A stretch of 64,000 nt of DNA from Rickettsia akari str. Hartford (GCF_000018205.1 NC_009881.1:62001-126000); one strand, 5' to 3'. Shown: positions 10,124 through 20,731, counted from the first letter of the stretch. Numbers and translations are program-made. The notes: generated from the sequence alone by a model not told the origin.

Positions 10124-10546
10124 ATGACAATACAATATACTTTTTCAATGATTAAGCCTGATGCTATCAAGAGGAATAAAATAGGACAAGTTAATGCTTA
10201 TTTAGAAAATGGAGGCTTAAAGATAGTGGCTCAGAAAATGAGATTTTTAACTAAATATGAAGCTGAGTGTTTCTACGATGAACATAGAGCAAGAACGTTT
10301 TTTAATAGCTTAGTTGAATATATTACTTCAGGAGCGGTAGTACTTCAAGTTCTTAAGGGAGAAGATGCTATAATTTTAAACCGTACCATTATGGGTGCAA
10401 CTAATCCTGCTGAAGCTGAAGCAGGAACTATTAGAAAAGATTTAGGCGAATCAATTGAGGCTAATAGTATTCATGGTTCAGATAGTGAAAACAGTGCGAA
10501 AAGAGAAATCGCATTTTTCTTTAACAAATCTGAAATTATAGAATAA
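10124..10546 (+). CDS. ndk: Nucleoside diphosphate kinase
   Basis: Transfers the gamma phosphate of ATP to NDPs through a phosphohistidine. The catalytic region IHGSDS is present with H117, and the 140-residue length is standard. The N-terminal [14 protein letters not shown] is the family start. It lies 27 bp after glpT and only 3 bp before mnmG, so the three probably share transcription. With the Tlc transporters supplying ATP, Ndk would balance the other nucleoside triphosphates in the cell. Confidence 0.97.
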   Translation: MTIQYTFSMIKPDAIKRNKIGQVNAYLENGGLKIVAQKMRFLTKYEAECFYDEHRARTFFNSLVEYITSGAVVLQVLKGEDAIILNRTIMGATNPAEAEAGTIRKDLGESIEANSIHGSDSENSAKREIAFFFNKSEIIE

Positions 10547-10549
10547 TTA

Positions 10550-12418
10550 ATGCTAAAATATGACGTAATAGTTATAGGTGGCGGACATGCAGGCGTGGAA
10601 GCAGCAGCAGCTTCTGCACGTCTTGGAGTTTCTACTCTCTTAATTACGTTAAAACCGGACAATTTAGGCGAAATGTCTTGCAATCCAGCAATTGGTGGCA
10701 TTGCAAAGGGTACATTAGTTAAAGAAATCGATGCCCTTGATGGGTTAATGGGTTATGTTATAGATCAAGCAGGTATACATTATAAAATGCTGAATGAGAC
10801 TAGAGGACCGGCAGTTTGGGGACCTAGAGCTCAAGCTGATCGAAAGCTTTATAAAAAAGCGATGTATCAAATATTAACAAATTACCCTAATCTGGATATA
10901 CTATATGGGAAAGTAGAAGATATAGAAATTAAATCTTCTAAAGTTGCAGCGATTGTTTTAAATAATGATAGCAAAATTCCTTGTCAAAAAATTATATTAA
11001 CTACGGGTACTTTTCTATCAGGTCTTATTCATATTGGAAAAAAAAAAATTCCTGCCGGTAGAGTAGATGAAGAGCCTTCGTATGGATTATCAAAGACATT
11101 AAAAAAAGTAGGATTTAAAATTGCCCGTTTAAAAACAGGTACACCACCAAGAATTGACGGGCGTACTATTGATTATAGTAAAACAGCTTTACAGCCTGGA
11201 GATAAAGCTCCTCGTCCTTTTTCTGAATTAACAAATGTTGTCAATGTTCCTCAGATAAATTGTTTTATTACAAAAACAACCTCAGAAACTCATGATATTA
11301 TACGTGAGAACCTTAATAAATCCGCAATGTATTCGGGGCAGATAGAAGGAATAGGACCGCGATATTGTCCTTCTATTGAAGATAAAATAGTCAGATTTAG
11401 TACAAAATCAGAACATCGTATATTTTTAGAACCTGAGGGGTTAGATGATTATACGATTTATCCAAATGGTATTTCTACTTCTTTGCCTGAAGATGTACAA
11501 CATAAATTAATCAAAACAATACCAGGATTAGAAAATGTAAAGGTTTTACGTCTAGGTTATGCTATAGAATATGATTATGTTGATCCACGTGAAATAAGTG
11601 TTACGCTAGAGACAAAAAAAATAGCTGGATTGTATTTTGCTGGGCAAATTAACGGTACTACAGGATATGAAGAGGCCGCAGGGCAAGGTATAATAGCCGG
11701 TATAAATGCTGCTTTAGCAGTAAAAGATCAAGCACAATTTATATTAACAAGAGCAAACAGTTATATTGGAGTAATGATTGATGATTTAACAACATTTGGT
11801 ACTATAGAACCTTATCGTATGTTTACTTCTCGTTCAGAATATAGATTATCTTTAAGAGCAGATAATGCTGATTTACGTTTAACGGAATTAGGGATCAACA
11901 TTGGCGTTATATCAGAAAAACGTAAAAAAATATTTACAAAAAAATATGAAGATATAGAAAAAACAAAATCATTATTAAATACCTTATCTTTCACTACTAG
12001 TAAACTTGCTAAAATGGACATACAAGTTGCACAGGATGGTACATATAAAACAGTATTAGACTTATTTAAAATACCTAGTTTTAATATTGAACAAGCTATT
12101 AAAATTTTTCCTATGCTTAAAGAAATGCAAAATAATAATATTTTGCAATTACTCTATATTGAAGCAAAATATGCTTCATATTTAACTAGACAACAAGCAG
12201 ATATTAATTTATTTCAAAGTGAAGAGGCACAGTTAATACCTAAAAATATTGACTATTTTAAAATACCAAGTATATCATTAGAGATACAGGAAAAACTTTC
12301 TTCCCATAAACCTACTACTATTGGTTTAGCACGTCGAATTCCAGGGATTACACCTGCAGCAATTACGTCTATTATAATTTATTTAAAAACTAAATATAGT
12401 GATGGAAGTTTCACGTGA
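10550..12418 (+). CDS. mnmG: tRNA uridine-5-carboxymethylaminomethyl modification enzyme MnmG (GidA)
   Basis: With MnmE it installs (carboxymethyl)aminomethyl groups on wobble uridine 34 of tRNAs, using FAD, NADH and tetrahydrofolate. The FAD-binding motif [18 protein letters not shown] is at residues 8-25, and the family signatures [11 protein letters not shown] and [16 protein letters not shown] are present. 622 residues is full length. Its last 17-20 bp overlap rsmG, and the overlap holds a parS-like palindrome. The gene order mnmG-rsmG-parA-parB is the ancient cluster found near origins in many bacteria. Confidence 0.98.
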   Translation: MLKYDVIVIGGGHAGVEAAAASARLGVSTLLITLKPDNLGEMSCNPAIGGIAKGTLVKEIDALDGLMGYVIDQAGIHYKMLNETRGPAVWGPRAQADRKLYKKAMYQILTNYPNLDILYGKVEDIEIKSSKVAAIVLNNDSKIPCQKIILTTGTFLSGLIHIGKKKIPAGRVDEEPSYGLSKTLKKVGFKIARLKTGTPPRIDGRTIDYSKTALQPGDKAPRPFSELTNVVNVPQINCFITKTTSETHDIIRENLNKSAMYSGQIEGIGPRYCPSIEDKIVRFSTKSEHRIFLEPEGLDDYTIYPNGISTSLPEDVQHKLIKTIPGLENVKVLRLGYAIEYDYVDPREISVTLETKKIAGLYFAGQINGTTGYEEAAGQGIIAGINAALAVKDQAQFILTRANSYIGVMIDDLTTFGTIEPYRMFTSRSEYRLSLRADNADLRLTELGINIGVISEKRKKIFTKKYEDIEKTKSLLNTLSFTTSKLAKMDIQVAQDGTYKTVLDLFKIPSFNIEQAIKIFPMLKEMQNNNILQLLYIEAKYASYLTRQQADINLFQSEEAQLIPKNIDYFKIPSISLEIQEKLSSHKPTTIGLARRIPGITPAAITSIIIYLKTKYSDGSFT

Positions 12419-12977
12419 AATAATTGAAAAATTAGAAATTTTTCAAAAGTTAGTTAAAAAATGGAATAAATCAATCAATCTTGTATCGGGTAATACTATA
12501 CATAATTTTTGGCAACGTCATATATTAGACTCATTACAATTAATGCAATATATTGATAATAAAGAAATACACTTGGTTGATATAGGAAGTGGGGCCGGTT
12601 TTCCCGGTATAGTATTATCTATAGCAGGGGTAGCAAAAGTAAGTTTGATAGAAGCTGATTTACGCAAATGTATATTTTTAGAGAAAGCATCAAAGATATC
12701 AAATAATAACATACAAATAATAAATCAAAGAATAGAAAAAGTAGCAATAGATTGTAGTATATTGACTTGTAGGGCTTTTTCTAAATTAAATACAATATTT
12801 AATTGTATAAAAAATATTTCAGTACAAGAAAAAGTTTTATTATTAAAAGGAAAAAATTATTTAACAGAAATAGTAGCAGCTAAAGAGATGTGGTTATTTG
12901 ATTATTTAATACATCAAAGTATTACTTGTGAAGAAGGGAAAATTCTAGAAGTTAGTAATTTAACAAAAATTATATGA
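12402..12977 (+). CDS. rsmG: 16S rRNA (guanine-527-N7)-methyltransferase RsmG (GidB)
   Basis: SAM-dependent methylation of G527 in 16S rRNA; loss gives low-level streptomycin resistance in other bacteria. The Rossmann motif [16 protein letters not shown] lies near residues 60-75, and the N-terminal motif [10 protein letters not shown] is typical. 191 residues is close to normal. Start chosen at ATG 12402; an in-frame GTG at 12399 is three bases upstream. It overlaps the mnmG end by 17 bp and parA by 4 bp (ATGA), so translation of the three is likely coupled. Confidence 0.95.
   Translation: MEVSREIIEKLEIFQKLVKKWNKSINLVSGNTIHNFWQRHILDSLQLMQYIDNKEIHLVDIGSGAGFPGIVLSIAGVAKVSLIEADLRKCIFLEKASKISNNNIQIINQRIEKVAIDCSILTCRAFSKLNTIFNCIKNISVQEKVLLLKGKNYLTEIVAAKEMWLFDYLIHQSITCEEGKILEVSNLTKII
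12407..12422. promoter_or_regulatory. parS-like centromere site
   Basis: AGTTTCACGTGAAATA matches 14 of 16 bases of the parS consensus (TGTTTCACGTGAAACA), including the perfect 12-bp palindrome TTTCACGTGAAA (12409-12420). ParB binds this motif to start its spreading complex. It lies inside the mnmG/rsmG overlap, about 550 bp before parA and 1.3 kb before parB. In other bacteria parS sites cluster close to parAB. The pattern is direct; binding is inference. Confidence 0.75.
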
Positions 12978-13741
12978 AAGTAATTGCGATTGTTAATCAA
13001 AAAGGAGGAGTGGCTAAAACTACAACTACTGTAAATTTAGCTACAGCTTTTGCTGCGGTAAATAAAAAAATTTTAGTTATAGATCTTGATCCTCAAGGGA
13101 ATAGTAGTACTGGTTTTGGAATTCGTCAGCAACAACGCAAAAATACTATATACCAAGTATTAACAAATTTAATAGAATTGAAAGATGCAATAATTTCTAC
13201 AGATATACCAAATTTAGCAATAGTTACTTCAAACACTAATCTATCTGCGGCTGAATTGGATTTAACAAAATTAAAGGACCGAGAATATATTTTAATGAAG
13301 CTGTTGGAAGAAATAAAAATATTATATGATTATATAATTATTGATTGCCCTCCTTCATTAAATTTATTAACGGTAAACGCTTTAGTTGCAAGTGATGAAG
13401 TGCTGATTCCAATGCAATGTGATTTTTATTCTTTGGAAGGATTAAGTCATTTGCTAAAAACAATTGAAATTGTAGAGAAAAGATTAAATCCTAAGATAAA
13501 GATTGCAGGTATATTATTTACAATGTATGATAAGCGTAATCGTTTAACTGAGCAAGTAGAAGATGATGTGAGAAAATGCTTAGGAGAATTGGTATTTAAA
13601 ACCGTTATTCCAAGAAATATTAAATTATCTGAAGCTCCTTCATACGGAAAACCGGCTATTATATATGATTATAAATGTTCGGGAGCAGTTGCATATATAG
13701 AACTTACAAAAGAAATTTTAGAAAGATATGGCGAAAAATAA
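12974..13741 (+). CDS. parA: Chromosome partitioning ATPase ParA (Soj)
   Basis: DNA-bound ATPase that moves ParB-parS complexes apart during chromosome segregation. The deviant Walker A motif KGGVAKTTTT is at residues 10-19, with the signature lysine. The switch region DLDPQGNSSTGFG and the motif DCPPSLN follow. 255 residues is a chromosomal ParA without the extra N-terminal DNA-binding domain of plasmid types. It overlaps parB by 14 bp and rsmG by 4 bp. Confidence 0.97.
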   Translation: MKVIAIVNQKGGVAKTTTTVNLATAFAAVNKKILVIDLDPQGNSSTGFGIRQQQRKNTIYQVLTNLIELKDAIISTDIPNLAIVTSNTNLSAAELDLTKLKDREYILMKLLEEIKILYDYIIIDCPPSLNLLTVNALVASDEVLIPMQCDFYSLEGLSHLLKTIEIVEKRLNPKIKIAGILFTMYDKRNRLTEQVEDDVRKCLGELVFKTVIPRNIKLSEAPSYGKPAIIYDYKCSGAVAYIELTKEILERYGEK

Positions 13742-14588
13742 AGGGCTAGGCAGAGGGTTATCTTCATTACTTGGAGAAGAAGTTATTTCTATAGAATCAG
13801 AAAGAATACAAACAATAAATATCGATAAAATAAGACCAAATGAGAATCAGCCTAGAAAAAACTTAGAATATGATAAAATAAAAGAATTAGCAGATTCTAT
13901 ATTGAATAATGGTTTATTACAGCCTATTATTGTTGATAATAATTTCCAAATTATAGCAGGAGAGCGACGCTGGCGTGCGTGTAAATTAGCAAAAGTTTTA
14001 GAGATACCAGTAATTATAAAAAATTTAGATGCTAGAGAGAGTATGGAAATAGCATTAATTGAGAATATACAAAGAACTGATTTAACAGTGATGGAAGAAG
14101 CTCGTGGCTTTAAATATTTAGTAGAAAATTTTAATTATACGACAGAAAAATTAGCTGAAAGGCTTGGCAAAAGTCGTAGTCATATAGCTAATTTGTTGAG
14201 GCTTAATAATTTGCCACAATCTATTCAAGATAAACTAAATGACAATATATTAAGCATGGGACAAGCTCGATGTTTAATAAATCATGAACACGCAGAAGTA
14301 ATAGCCGATCATATTATAAAGAATGATTTAAATGTACGTCAAACAGAAGAGCTAGTAAGGCAATGGTATAAAAATGAGTGTAAAAAATCTCCTAAAAATA
14401 ATCACAAAGTAGAAAAGCGTTTTTTAAAGGACAACGCTGCCGATAATGATTTAGAATTATTAGTAAAAGCTTTGTCAGAAAAATTTGGCATAGAAATAAC
14501 AATAGAGAATTATCAATTAGGCGGAAAATTAATATTTCATTATAAAGATTTGGAAGAATTAGACTTAATATTATTAAAATTAAATTAA
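13728..14588 (+). CDS. parB: Chromosome partitioning protein ParB (Spo0J)
   Basis: CTP-dependent DNA clamp that loads at parS. The N-terminal domain has IRPNENQPRKN and GERRWRACKLAK (CTP-binding region, about residues 80-92), then the box ENIQRTDLTVMEEARGF. The helix-turn-helix LAERLGKSRSHIANLL lies near 140-160, and the C-terminal dimerisation domain is at about 245-286. 286 residues is typical. The start lies inside the last 14 bp of parA. The closest visible target is the parS-like site at 12407. Confidence 0.97.
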   Translation: MAKNKGLGRGLSSLLGEEVISIESERIQTINIDKIRPNENQPRKNLEYDKIKELADSILNNGLLQPIIVDNNFQIIAGERRWRACKLAKVLEIPVIIKNLDARESMEIALIENIQRTDLTVMEEARGFKYLVENFNYTTEKLAERLGKSRSHIANLLRLNNLPQSIQDKLNDNILSMGQARCLINHEHAEVIADHIIKNDLNVRQTEELVRQWYKNECKKSPKNNHKVEKRFLKDNAADNDLELLVKALSEKFGIEITIENYQLGGKLIFHYKDLEELDLILLKLN

Positions 14589-14672
14589 AAAAGTATTAAG
14601 ATTAAAGTATATATACAGTATTTTCTTTCTTAAGATAAATACCCAAACTAGAAAAATAATGGTAGGCATACA

Positions 14673-14768
14673 ATGTCTAATTTTGAATTATATGATCATA
14701 CAGCAATAAATTCATACAATGCAGTAGTAAATATATGTATCAGTACAAATAATAATATAAGGAAATAA
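14673..14768 (+). other. Weak 31-codon open frame in the parB-ettA gap
   Basis: The 187-bp gap between parB and ettA holds a short frame starting MSNFELYDHTAINSYNAVV. It has no clear ribosome site and no recognised family. It could be a leader or a relic; no terminator or promoter is evident in the gap. Confidence 0.2.
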
Positions 14769-14775
14769 GTAATTT

Positions 14776-16443
14776 ATGTCATATCAATATGTTTATGAAA
14801 TGGTTGGTTTAAGCAAAATTATAAATGGTAAACGAATTTTAAAAGAAACAAATTTATCATTTTTACCAAAAGCTAAAATCGGTATAATAGGTCCAAATGG
14901 AGCAGGTAAATCAACTTTATTAAAAATAATGGCAGGTATTGATAAAGAGTTTGAAGGTAAAGCAATAGCTAAAATCGGTATAAAAGTAGGATATTTACCT
15001 CAAGAACCATATCTTGATTCTAGTAAAAATGTGTTTGATAATATCATAGAAGGCCTTTATGAAAAGAAAAAACTTATTGACGAATTTAACGATATAAGTA
15101 ACAAATTTGCTGCTGAAATCACTGATGAAGAAATGCAACAGCTTTTTGATAAACAAGCAAAATTACAAGAAAAAATAGATAATTGTGATGGATGGAATCT
15201 GGAACGTGAAATAGAGATCGCAATGCTTGCTTTACGTTGCCCACCAAAAGAAGCAGATATTACAAAAATTTCTGGTGGAGAAAAAAGAAGAGTTGCTTTA
15301 TGTAAATTGCTTTTAGAGAAACCTGATATGTTGTTACTTGATGAACCTACAAATCATTTAGATGCAGAATCAGTTTCTTGGCTTGAGGGTTATTTAAAGC
15401 ATTATGAAGGTACTGTAATAGTAATTACCCATGATCGTTATTTTTTAGATAATGTTACAGAATGGATACTAGAAATAGATCGTGGAAATTGTATAGCGTG
15501 GGAATCAAATTATAGTTCTTGGCTTGAACAGAAGCAACAAAAATTAGCTTTAGAAAGTAAAGAAGACAATGATAGAAAAAAACAATTGAATCGTGAACTT
15601 GAATGGATTCGTCAGACTCCAAAAGCTAGACAATCAAAAAATAAAGCACGTATTACAGCATATCAAGAGTTATTAAATAAACAACAGAAACAAAAAATTG
15701 ATCCTACTCAAATAATTATACCTAATGGACCTCGTTTAGGCGATCTTGTTATTGAAGCAGAACATATAGCTAAAAAATTTGATAGTAAAATATTATTATC
15801 AGATTTTAGTTTTAAAGTTCCACGTGGAGCTATTGTAGGAATTATTGGACCGAATGGAGCAGGTAAGTCTACATTGTTTAATATTATTACAGGTAAAATA
15901 ACGCCGGATAGTGGTAGTATTAAAATTGGTCAAACGGTAAAATTAGGGTATGTTGATCAATCAAGGGATCATTTAGATGATAATAAGACTATATGGGAAG
16001 AAATTTCAGAAGGTTTAGATGAATTACAACTTGGTAATAGAATAATTAAAAGTAGAGCTTATTGTGCAGCTTTTAATTTTAGAGGCGGTGATCAACAAAA
16101 AAAAGTTGGACAACTTTCAGGTGGAGAACGTAACAGAGTACATTTGGCGAAATTACTAAAAGAAGGAGCAAATGTTATATTATTAGATGAGCCGTCTAAT
16201 GATTTAGATATTGATACGTTAAGAGCACTTGAAGATGCTATTTTAGATTTTGCAGGTTGTGTATTAGTAATTAGTCATGACAGGTGGTTTTTAGATAGAA
16301 TAGCTACTCATATTATATCATACGATAAAGACAATAATGCCACATGGTTTGAAGGAAATTATCAAGATTACCATGAATATATGTTAAGTACTAATGGGGA
16401 AAGTATTTTAAATCCAAAATATAAACATAAGAAGTTAATATAA
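14776..16443 (+). CDS. ettA: Energy-dependent translational throttle EttA (ABC-F)
   Basis: ABC-F ATPase that binds the ribosomal E site and gates the first elongation steps according to the ATP/ADP ratio. Two nucleotide domains: Walker A GPNGAGKS at residue 39 and again near 360, with signatures ISGGEKRR and LSGGERNR. The P-site tRNA interaction motif linker (about 240-325) lies between. The 555 residues are the same length as E. coli EttA. In an organism that imports its ATP, an energy-sensing ribosome factor is a fitting neighbour, but that is inference. A small membrane protein gene follows 2 bp later. Confidence 0.93.
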   Translation: MSYQYVYEMVGLSKIINGKRILKETNLSFLPKAKIGIIGPNGAGKSTLLKIMAGIDKEFEGKAIAKIGIKVGYLPQEPYLDSSKNVFDNIIEGLYEKKKLIDEFNDISNKFAAEITDEEMQQLFDKQAKLQEKIDNCDGWNLEREIEIAMLALRCPPKEADITKISGGEKRRVALCKLLLEKPDMLLLDEPTNHLDAESVSWLEGYLKHYEGTVIVITHDRYFLDNVTEWILEIDRGNCIAWESNYSSWLEQKQQKLALESKEDNDRKKQLNRELEWIRQTPKARQSKNKARITAYQELLNKQQKQKIDPTQIIIPNGPRLGDLVIEAEHIAKKFDSKILLSDFSFKVPRGAIVGIIGPNGAGKSTLFNIITGKITPDSGSIKIGQTVKLGYVDQSRDHLDDNKTIWEEISEGLDELQLGNRIIKSRAYCAAFNFRGGDQQKKVGQLSGGERNRVHLAKLLKEGANVILLDEPSNDLDIDTLRALEDAILDFAGCVLVISHDRWFLDRIATHIISYDKDNNATWFEGNYQDYHEYMLSTNGESILNPKYKHKKLI

Positions 16444-16445
16444 AT

Positions 16446-16763
16446 ATGTCTTTAACACAAATATTATTAATTTTATTTGTAGGAATATTGGTAACAAAAC
16501 CGCATGATATTTTTATAATTATTAAAGAATTAAAAAAAATAAAAGCATATTTAATTAATATTAAGTCGTCTATTATAAGAAATATAGATGAGCCGTTAGA
16601 AACAGAGCAGATAAATTTTTATTTAAAGAACATTATTAACCTAGAAGGTTATTATCATGGTAATTACGATTTAACGACAATAAAAGAAAAATATTATACA
16701 CTGATAATTAACAATGACTTAATAAAAAATGAATCAGTACCTGATATAACAGAGCAACACTAA
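16446..16763 (+). CDS. Small TatA/TatB-like membrane protein, hypothetical
   Basis: The 105-residue protein has one N-terminal membrane helix (about 4-18), a short polar break (TKPHD) and then a basic amphipathic helix (IIIKELKKIKAYLINIKS, about 25-42). This is the layout of TatA/TatB translocase subunits, but the usual F-G-P-x-x-L-P turn is replaced by VTKPHDI. The C-terminal half is unrecognised, with EGYYHGNYD in the middle. It starts 2 bp after ettA and ends 34 bp before kdsA. It may be a diverged TatB; I cannot prove it. Confidence 0.55.
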   Translation: MSLTQILLILFVGILVTKPHDIFIIIKELKKIKAYLINIKSSIIRNIDEPLETEQINFYLKNIINLEGYYHGNYDLTTIKEKYYTLIINNDLIKNESVPDITEQH

Positions 16764-16797
16764 TCCATGCATCACTCAATAATTAAATCTAAGAATT

Positions 16798-17622
16798 ATG
16801 CAAAAAATAGTAAAACTTAACAATATCAAAATAGGAAATGATTTACCGTTTGTTCTCATTGCAGGGCCTTGTCAGATTGAAGGAAAAGATCATGCATTGT
16901 TTATGGCAGAAAAACTTGTTAAATTAACTAGCAAGCTGGATATTGCATTTATTTATAAATCTTCTTTTGATAAAGCTAATAGAACTTCCGTAAATGGAAT
17001 TAGAGGAGTTGGTATTGAGAAAGGTTTAGAAATTTTATCAAAAGTAAAATCTGAATTCGATTGCCCTATTGTTACTGATATTCATTCAGAGAGTCAATGT
17101 ACTGAAACAGCCGAAGTAGCAGATATTTTACAAATTCCGGCATTTCTATGTAGACAAACTGACTTGCTACAAGCTGCAGCAAAAACAGGTAAAATAGTAA
17201 AAGTCAAAAAAGGGCAGTTTCTAGCTCCGTGGGATATGAAAAATGTACAAACAAAACTACAAGCTTTTGGAGTAAAGGATATATTATTTACAGAGCGGGG
17301 AGCATGTTTTGGTTATAATAATTTGGTATCTGATATGCGTAGTCTTGCAATAATGGCAGAATTAAATGTACCTATAGTTTTTGATGCAACACATTCCGTT
17401 CAGCAGCCTGGAGGACTAGGAGGTAGTACCGGAGGGGACAGAAAATATGTAGAGCTACTTGCAAAGGCAGCAATTGCTGTAGGTATCGCCGGTATGTATA
17501 TGGAAGTACATCAAGATCCCGATAACGCTCCAAGTGATGGTCCATGTATGATGAAGTTAGATAATCTAGAGTCCATACTTATCAAACTAAAAAAATATGA
17601 TAAAATTACAAAAGAAAAATAA
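16798..17622 (+). CDS. kdsA: 3-deoxy-D-manno-octulosonate 8-phosphate synthase
   Basis: Condenses arabinose 5-phosphate with phosphoenolpyruvate to Kdo-8-phosphate, the first step to the Kdo of lipopolysaccharide. Motifs: IAGPCQIEG near the N-terminus (about residues 22-30), [24 protein letters not shown] and [14 protein letters not shown]. 274 residues is standard. Its product is used by the Kdo transferase WaaA encoded at 56-57 kb, so both ends of the Kdo route occur in this window. No terminator is clear after the stop; a 1.3-kb decay region follows. Confidence 0.96.
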
Positions 17623-18007
17623 CCTCAAATTTTATTTTTCAAAAAACATATACAATATCCTCTATTAATTCAATTTAAAAATGGAAGTGATAATTTTTTG
17701 CAAAATAAAAAATAGAATTTTCTTATCCTCAGAATTTCACCAATTCACCTTTAAGTGCTTGTTGTGAATTTATTTACCCAAATTTTCAAGTAGTATTAAT
17801 GTTTATTTATTCAACTTACGGAGCAAAATGTTTGTATTTGGAGTAATATAAATTATTTTAGGTAAATATATATGTTTAGTTTGTGTGGAGCACCAAATAG
17901 ACACGATGTTTAAAAAATATATATGATTTTTGACGTAGTATTTTAATAATATTTTAGAACAAAAAAACACTCCAAACATAATTATTCTTGAAGCATATAA
18001 TATATTA

Positions 18008-18793
18008 ATGAAATTATGTAATATTGAAGAGATATTAACTCCAAACACAAGCTTCATATATAAGTATGAATATAAAGATATTATAGCTTGGCTTTCTAAT
18101 AACACTCGGTCTATATTTAATGAAATATTAGTAAAACCAAATAGCGGGCTTGCAGAGTTTATCCAGGAACTGCTTGGGATTTTAGTAACTAACCCTTTAT
18201 AACGGAAGATATACAATATACAGCAAATTATTTAAGAAATAACAAGATTATCGAGCGAGTATTTTTGGACAATTGCGATATCAATGATAAGTAAACAAAA
18301 ATTTTAGCCGAACTATTTAGGCTTAACAAAACAATAACCAAACTTTCTTGAGTAAGTAATAAAACAATCACTAATATCGGAATAAAAACTTTATTAGAGA
18401 TAAAACATAATAATCACAGCATAAGTTAGCAGAATTAAAAATCTCTACTAAGTTTAATGATAATTCAGAATTTTAGCTCGTTTCCGAAGTAGATATTTTA
18501 AATGAAAATTCTGTAAATGCATATTTAAAGAAAACAAAAGCTCGAAACCTCGATTCTGAAATCGAAAATAAAAATTTACAACCTCTTTAAAATTACTATG
18601 AGTTAGAAAGAGCGTTCATAAAGAACGTTAATAATCTTTTAAGATTAATTGCAGAATGCCATCATGAAATTACTAAAACAGGAAAGGATAAGAAGGAGAA
18701 TAATAGAAATAATAATGAAGAAATAGCCTATCCTCCTTATGGTGATAATGGTGAAGTTGATATGCTTGGTATTGCCTCTCAACATAATGAGTA
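18008..18793 (+). pseudogene. Leucine-rich-repeat protein pseudogene
   Basis: The first block (18008-18202) reads NIEEILTPNTSFIYKYEYK and is followed, after a frameshift near 18200, by a frame containing ribonuclease-inhibitor-type leucine-rich repeats: ANYLRNNKIIERVFLDNCD, then ILAELFRLNKTITKLS, then NKTITNIGIKTLLEIKHN. Stops interrupt this frame (for example TAA after NDK and TGA after KLS). A third block ends in a polar tail (DKKENNRNNNEEIAYPPYGD) at a stop near 18793. Frameshifts and stops show a dead gene. Rickettsia use leucine-rich-repeat proteins as possible host-interaction factors; the lost function here is unknown. The stretch 17623-18007 before it holds no gene I can support. Confidence 0.65.
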
Positions 18794-18845
18794 ACATTAG
18801 ATTATAGAAAATGTTTGTGAATTTTGCTAGAAGTTGGACGTTGCG

Positions 18846-18963
18846 ATGTCATTCCTGCAAAAGCAGTAATCTAGAAAAAAGAGGTATACATACAGCAAAT
18901 TTTTGAAATTAAAAGCTCTATTTATATCGCCTTATGCTGGATTTCCACCTACGCGGGATGACA
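18846..18963. repeat. Rickettsia palindromic element, 'GGGAATGAC' type
   Basis: Left arm ATGTCATTCCTGCAAAAGCAG, right arm TGGATTTCCACC then GCGGGATGACA, with a worn AT-rich centre. It abuts the stop of the iron-sulfur assembly gene at 18966. Confidence 0.6.
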
Positions 18964-18965
18964 CG

Positions 18966-19301
18966 TTACACCGAAAAAGAATTACCGCAGCCGCATTTTA
19001 GTTTAGCTTGCGGATTACTAACGTTGAAATATGAACTACCGAGTTCCTCTATAAAATCTAAAGTACAATCTAGCATAAATTTTTGAGAGATAGGATCAAC
19101 AATAATTGTAGCATTATGTTTAGTAATAACATAATCATCTTGATCTATATCATCTTTTGAGACTAGTTCGTAATTATACATAAGTCCTGAACAACCGCCG
19201 CTATCAACAGAAACTCGCAGTACTAAATGCTTATCTTTTTCTAGCTCTATTAACTCACAAACTCGTTGAAAAGCTCTATCCGTAATTGTTATCGTCACCA
19301 A
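18966..19301 (-). CDS. IscA/ErpA-type iron-sulfur cluster assembly protein
   Basis: A-type carrier that passes iron-sulfur clusters to target enzymes. All three conserved cysteines are present: C37 (in SGGCSG) and C103 and C105 (in KCGCGNSF). The 111-residue length and the C-terminal GNSF fit the HesB/IscA/ErpA family; which subtype cannot be told. It stands alone on the minus strand between palindromic repeats. The main isc genes are not in this window. Confidence 0.92.
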   Translation of the reverse strand: MVTITITDRAFQRVCELIELEKDKHLVLRVSVDSGGCSGLMYNYELVSKDDIDQDDYVITKHNATIIVDPISQKFMLDCTLDFIEELGSSYFNVSNPQAKLKCGCGNSFSV

Positions 19302-19390
19302 AATTACCTTGTAAAAGTCTTGTGAATTATATAGTATAACGAATATTTTTTCAAGATGGCGTTGTGGTGTAGCTTTGGTACAGCAGTTCT

Positions 19391-19515
19391 ATGTCATTCC
19401 CGTGTAGGCGAGAATCCAGAATAAATAGCCTAATAATAAGCAGGTTTAATAAAATAAATCTATAAAAACAAGTTGTTATAGATTTTACTGGATTTCCGCC
19501 TACACGGGATGACAT
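19391..19515. repeat. Rickettsia palindromic element, 'GGGAATGAC' type
   Basis: Very regular copy: ATGTCATTCCCGTGTAGGCG at the left is answered by CGCCTACACGGGATGACAT at the right, with AATCCAG and CTGGATT inside. It lies between the divergent IscA-type gene and dgt and may affect both promoters. Confidence 0.85.
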
Positions 19516-19555
19516 AACAGACTCATAATAACGCCTTTCAAAATAAAGGATAACG

Positions 19556-20731
19556 ATGCTTGCTTCATACGCTTCTGATCCTCTTAAAAGTAGGGGAAGA
19601 TTATATAAAGAAATTCCTACCTCTTATAGAAACGAGTTTGAATGCGATCGTGATCGCATTATTAATACCAATGCATTTAGACGTTTACAATATAAAACTC
19701 AGGTTTTTATTAATCATGAGGGAGACCATTACAGAAATAGGCTGACTCATTCCCTAGAGGTTTCGACTGTTGCACGTTCGGTTGCTAATACTTTAAATTT
19801 ATCAAGTGATTTAGCTGAGACAATAGCACTTGCTCACGATCTTGGGCATACGCCTTTCGGTCATGCGGGAGAGAGAGCTCTAAATGAATGTATGAAAGAG
19901 TATAGCGGCTTTTCCCATAATGCTCAATCTTTAAAGATACTAACACTACTTGAAAAAAGATATGCGGCTTATAACGGAGTAAATTTAACATGGGAAGTTT
20001 TAGAAGGAATCATAAAACATAATGGTCCTATAACTGGTGAAATAAATGAATATATAGCGGAGTATAATAAACAAAATGATTTAGAGCTTAGTACTTATGC
20101 GTCGGCTGAGGCTCAAATAGCATCACTTGCCGATGATATTAGCTATATTTCGCATGATTTGGAAGATAGTATTGGTGCTAAAATTATCGATTTTAATAGT
20201 CTTGCTGAGCTTAAATATATTGATCAGCATGTTTTTGAACTCAAATCAAAATTTAAGAATATTAGCTCCTCTTGTCTGATTTATGAGGTAGTACGTAAGC
20301 TAATGCATGAATTGATTACCGATTTATTATGGCAAACAAAAGAAAATTTAAATAAAGAAAAAATTATTAATATATATGAAATACGTCACTTAAATTATCA
20401 GATAGTTGATTTTACCGAAAAAACTAATGACCGTATTAAGGAAACTAAAAAGTTTCTGCATGAGCGAGTTTATAAAAGTAATAAAATTACGGCCATCAGC
20501 CTTAAATGTACTAAAATCGTACAAGGTCTATTTAAGGTTTATATGGATGATATTAATTTATTACCGGTTAATTGGAAAATGCTAATAGACTCTGATGACA
20601 CATATAGTAAAGCTAGAGTTATTGCCGATTATATAGCAGGTATGACCGACCGTTTTGCTATTCAAGAATATAATCAGCTTTGTTCACTGAATTTTAATAA
20701 TATCTTAAAACTTAATTATGAATATATTTAA
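19556..20731 (+). CDS. dgt: Deoxyguanosinetriphosphate triphosphohydrolase-like protein
   Basis: HD-domain enzyme that cleaves dGTP (or other dNTPs) to deoxynucleoside and triphosphate, a control on the dNTP pool. The metal-binding residues are seen as H65 ([10 protein letters not shown]) and H94-D95 ([16 protein letters not shown]). The 391 residues match the alphaproteobacterial dGTPase-like subfamily. It overlaps argS by 14 bp, so the two are probably cotranscribed. The substrate specificity is not shown by sequence. Confidence 0.93.
   Translation: MLASYASDPLKSRGRLYKEIPTSYRNEFECDRDRIINTNAFRRLQYKTQVFINHEGDHYRNRLTHSLEVSTVARSVANTLNLSSDLAETIALAHDLGHTPFGHAGERALNECMKEYSGFSHNAQSLKILTLLEKRYAAYNGVNLTWEVLEGIIKHNGPITGEINEYIAEYNKQNDLELSTYASAEAQIASLADDISYISHDLEDSIGAKIIDFNSLAELKYIDQHVFELKSKFKNISSSCLIYEVVRKLMHELITDLLWQTKENLNKEKIINIYEIRHLNYQIVDFTEKTNDRIKETKKFLHERVYKSNKITAISLKCTKIVQGLFKVYMDDINLLPVNWKMLIDSDDTYSKARVIADYIAGMTDRFAIQEYNQLCSLNFNNILKLNYEYI

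Noticed and set aside
17803..18216. 137-residue minus-strand frame
   Set aside because: No family, low-complexity Ile/Tyr/Ser composition, and it is antisense to the leucine-rich-repeat relic which explains the region better.
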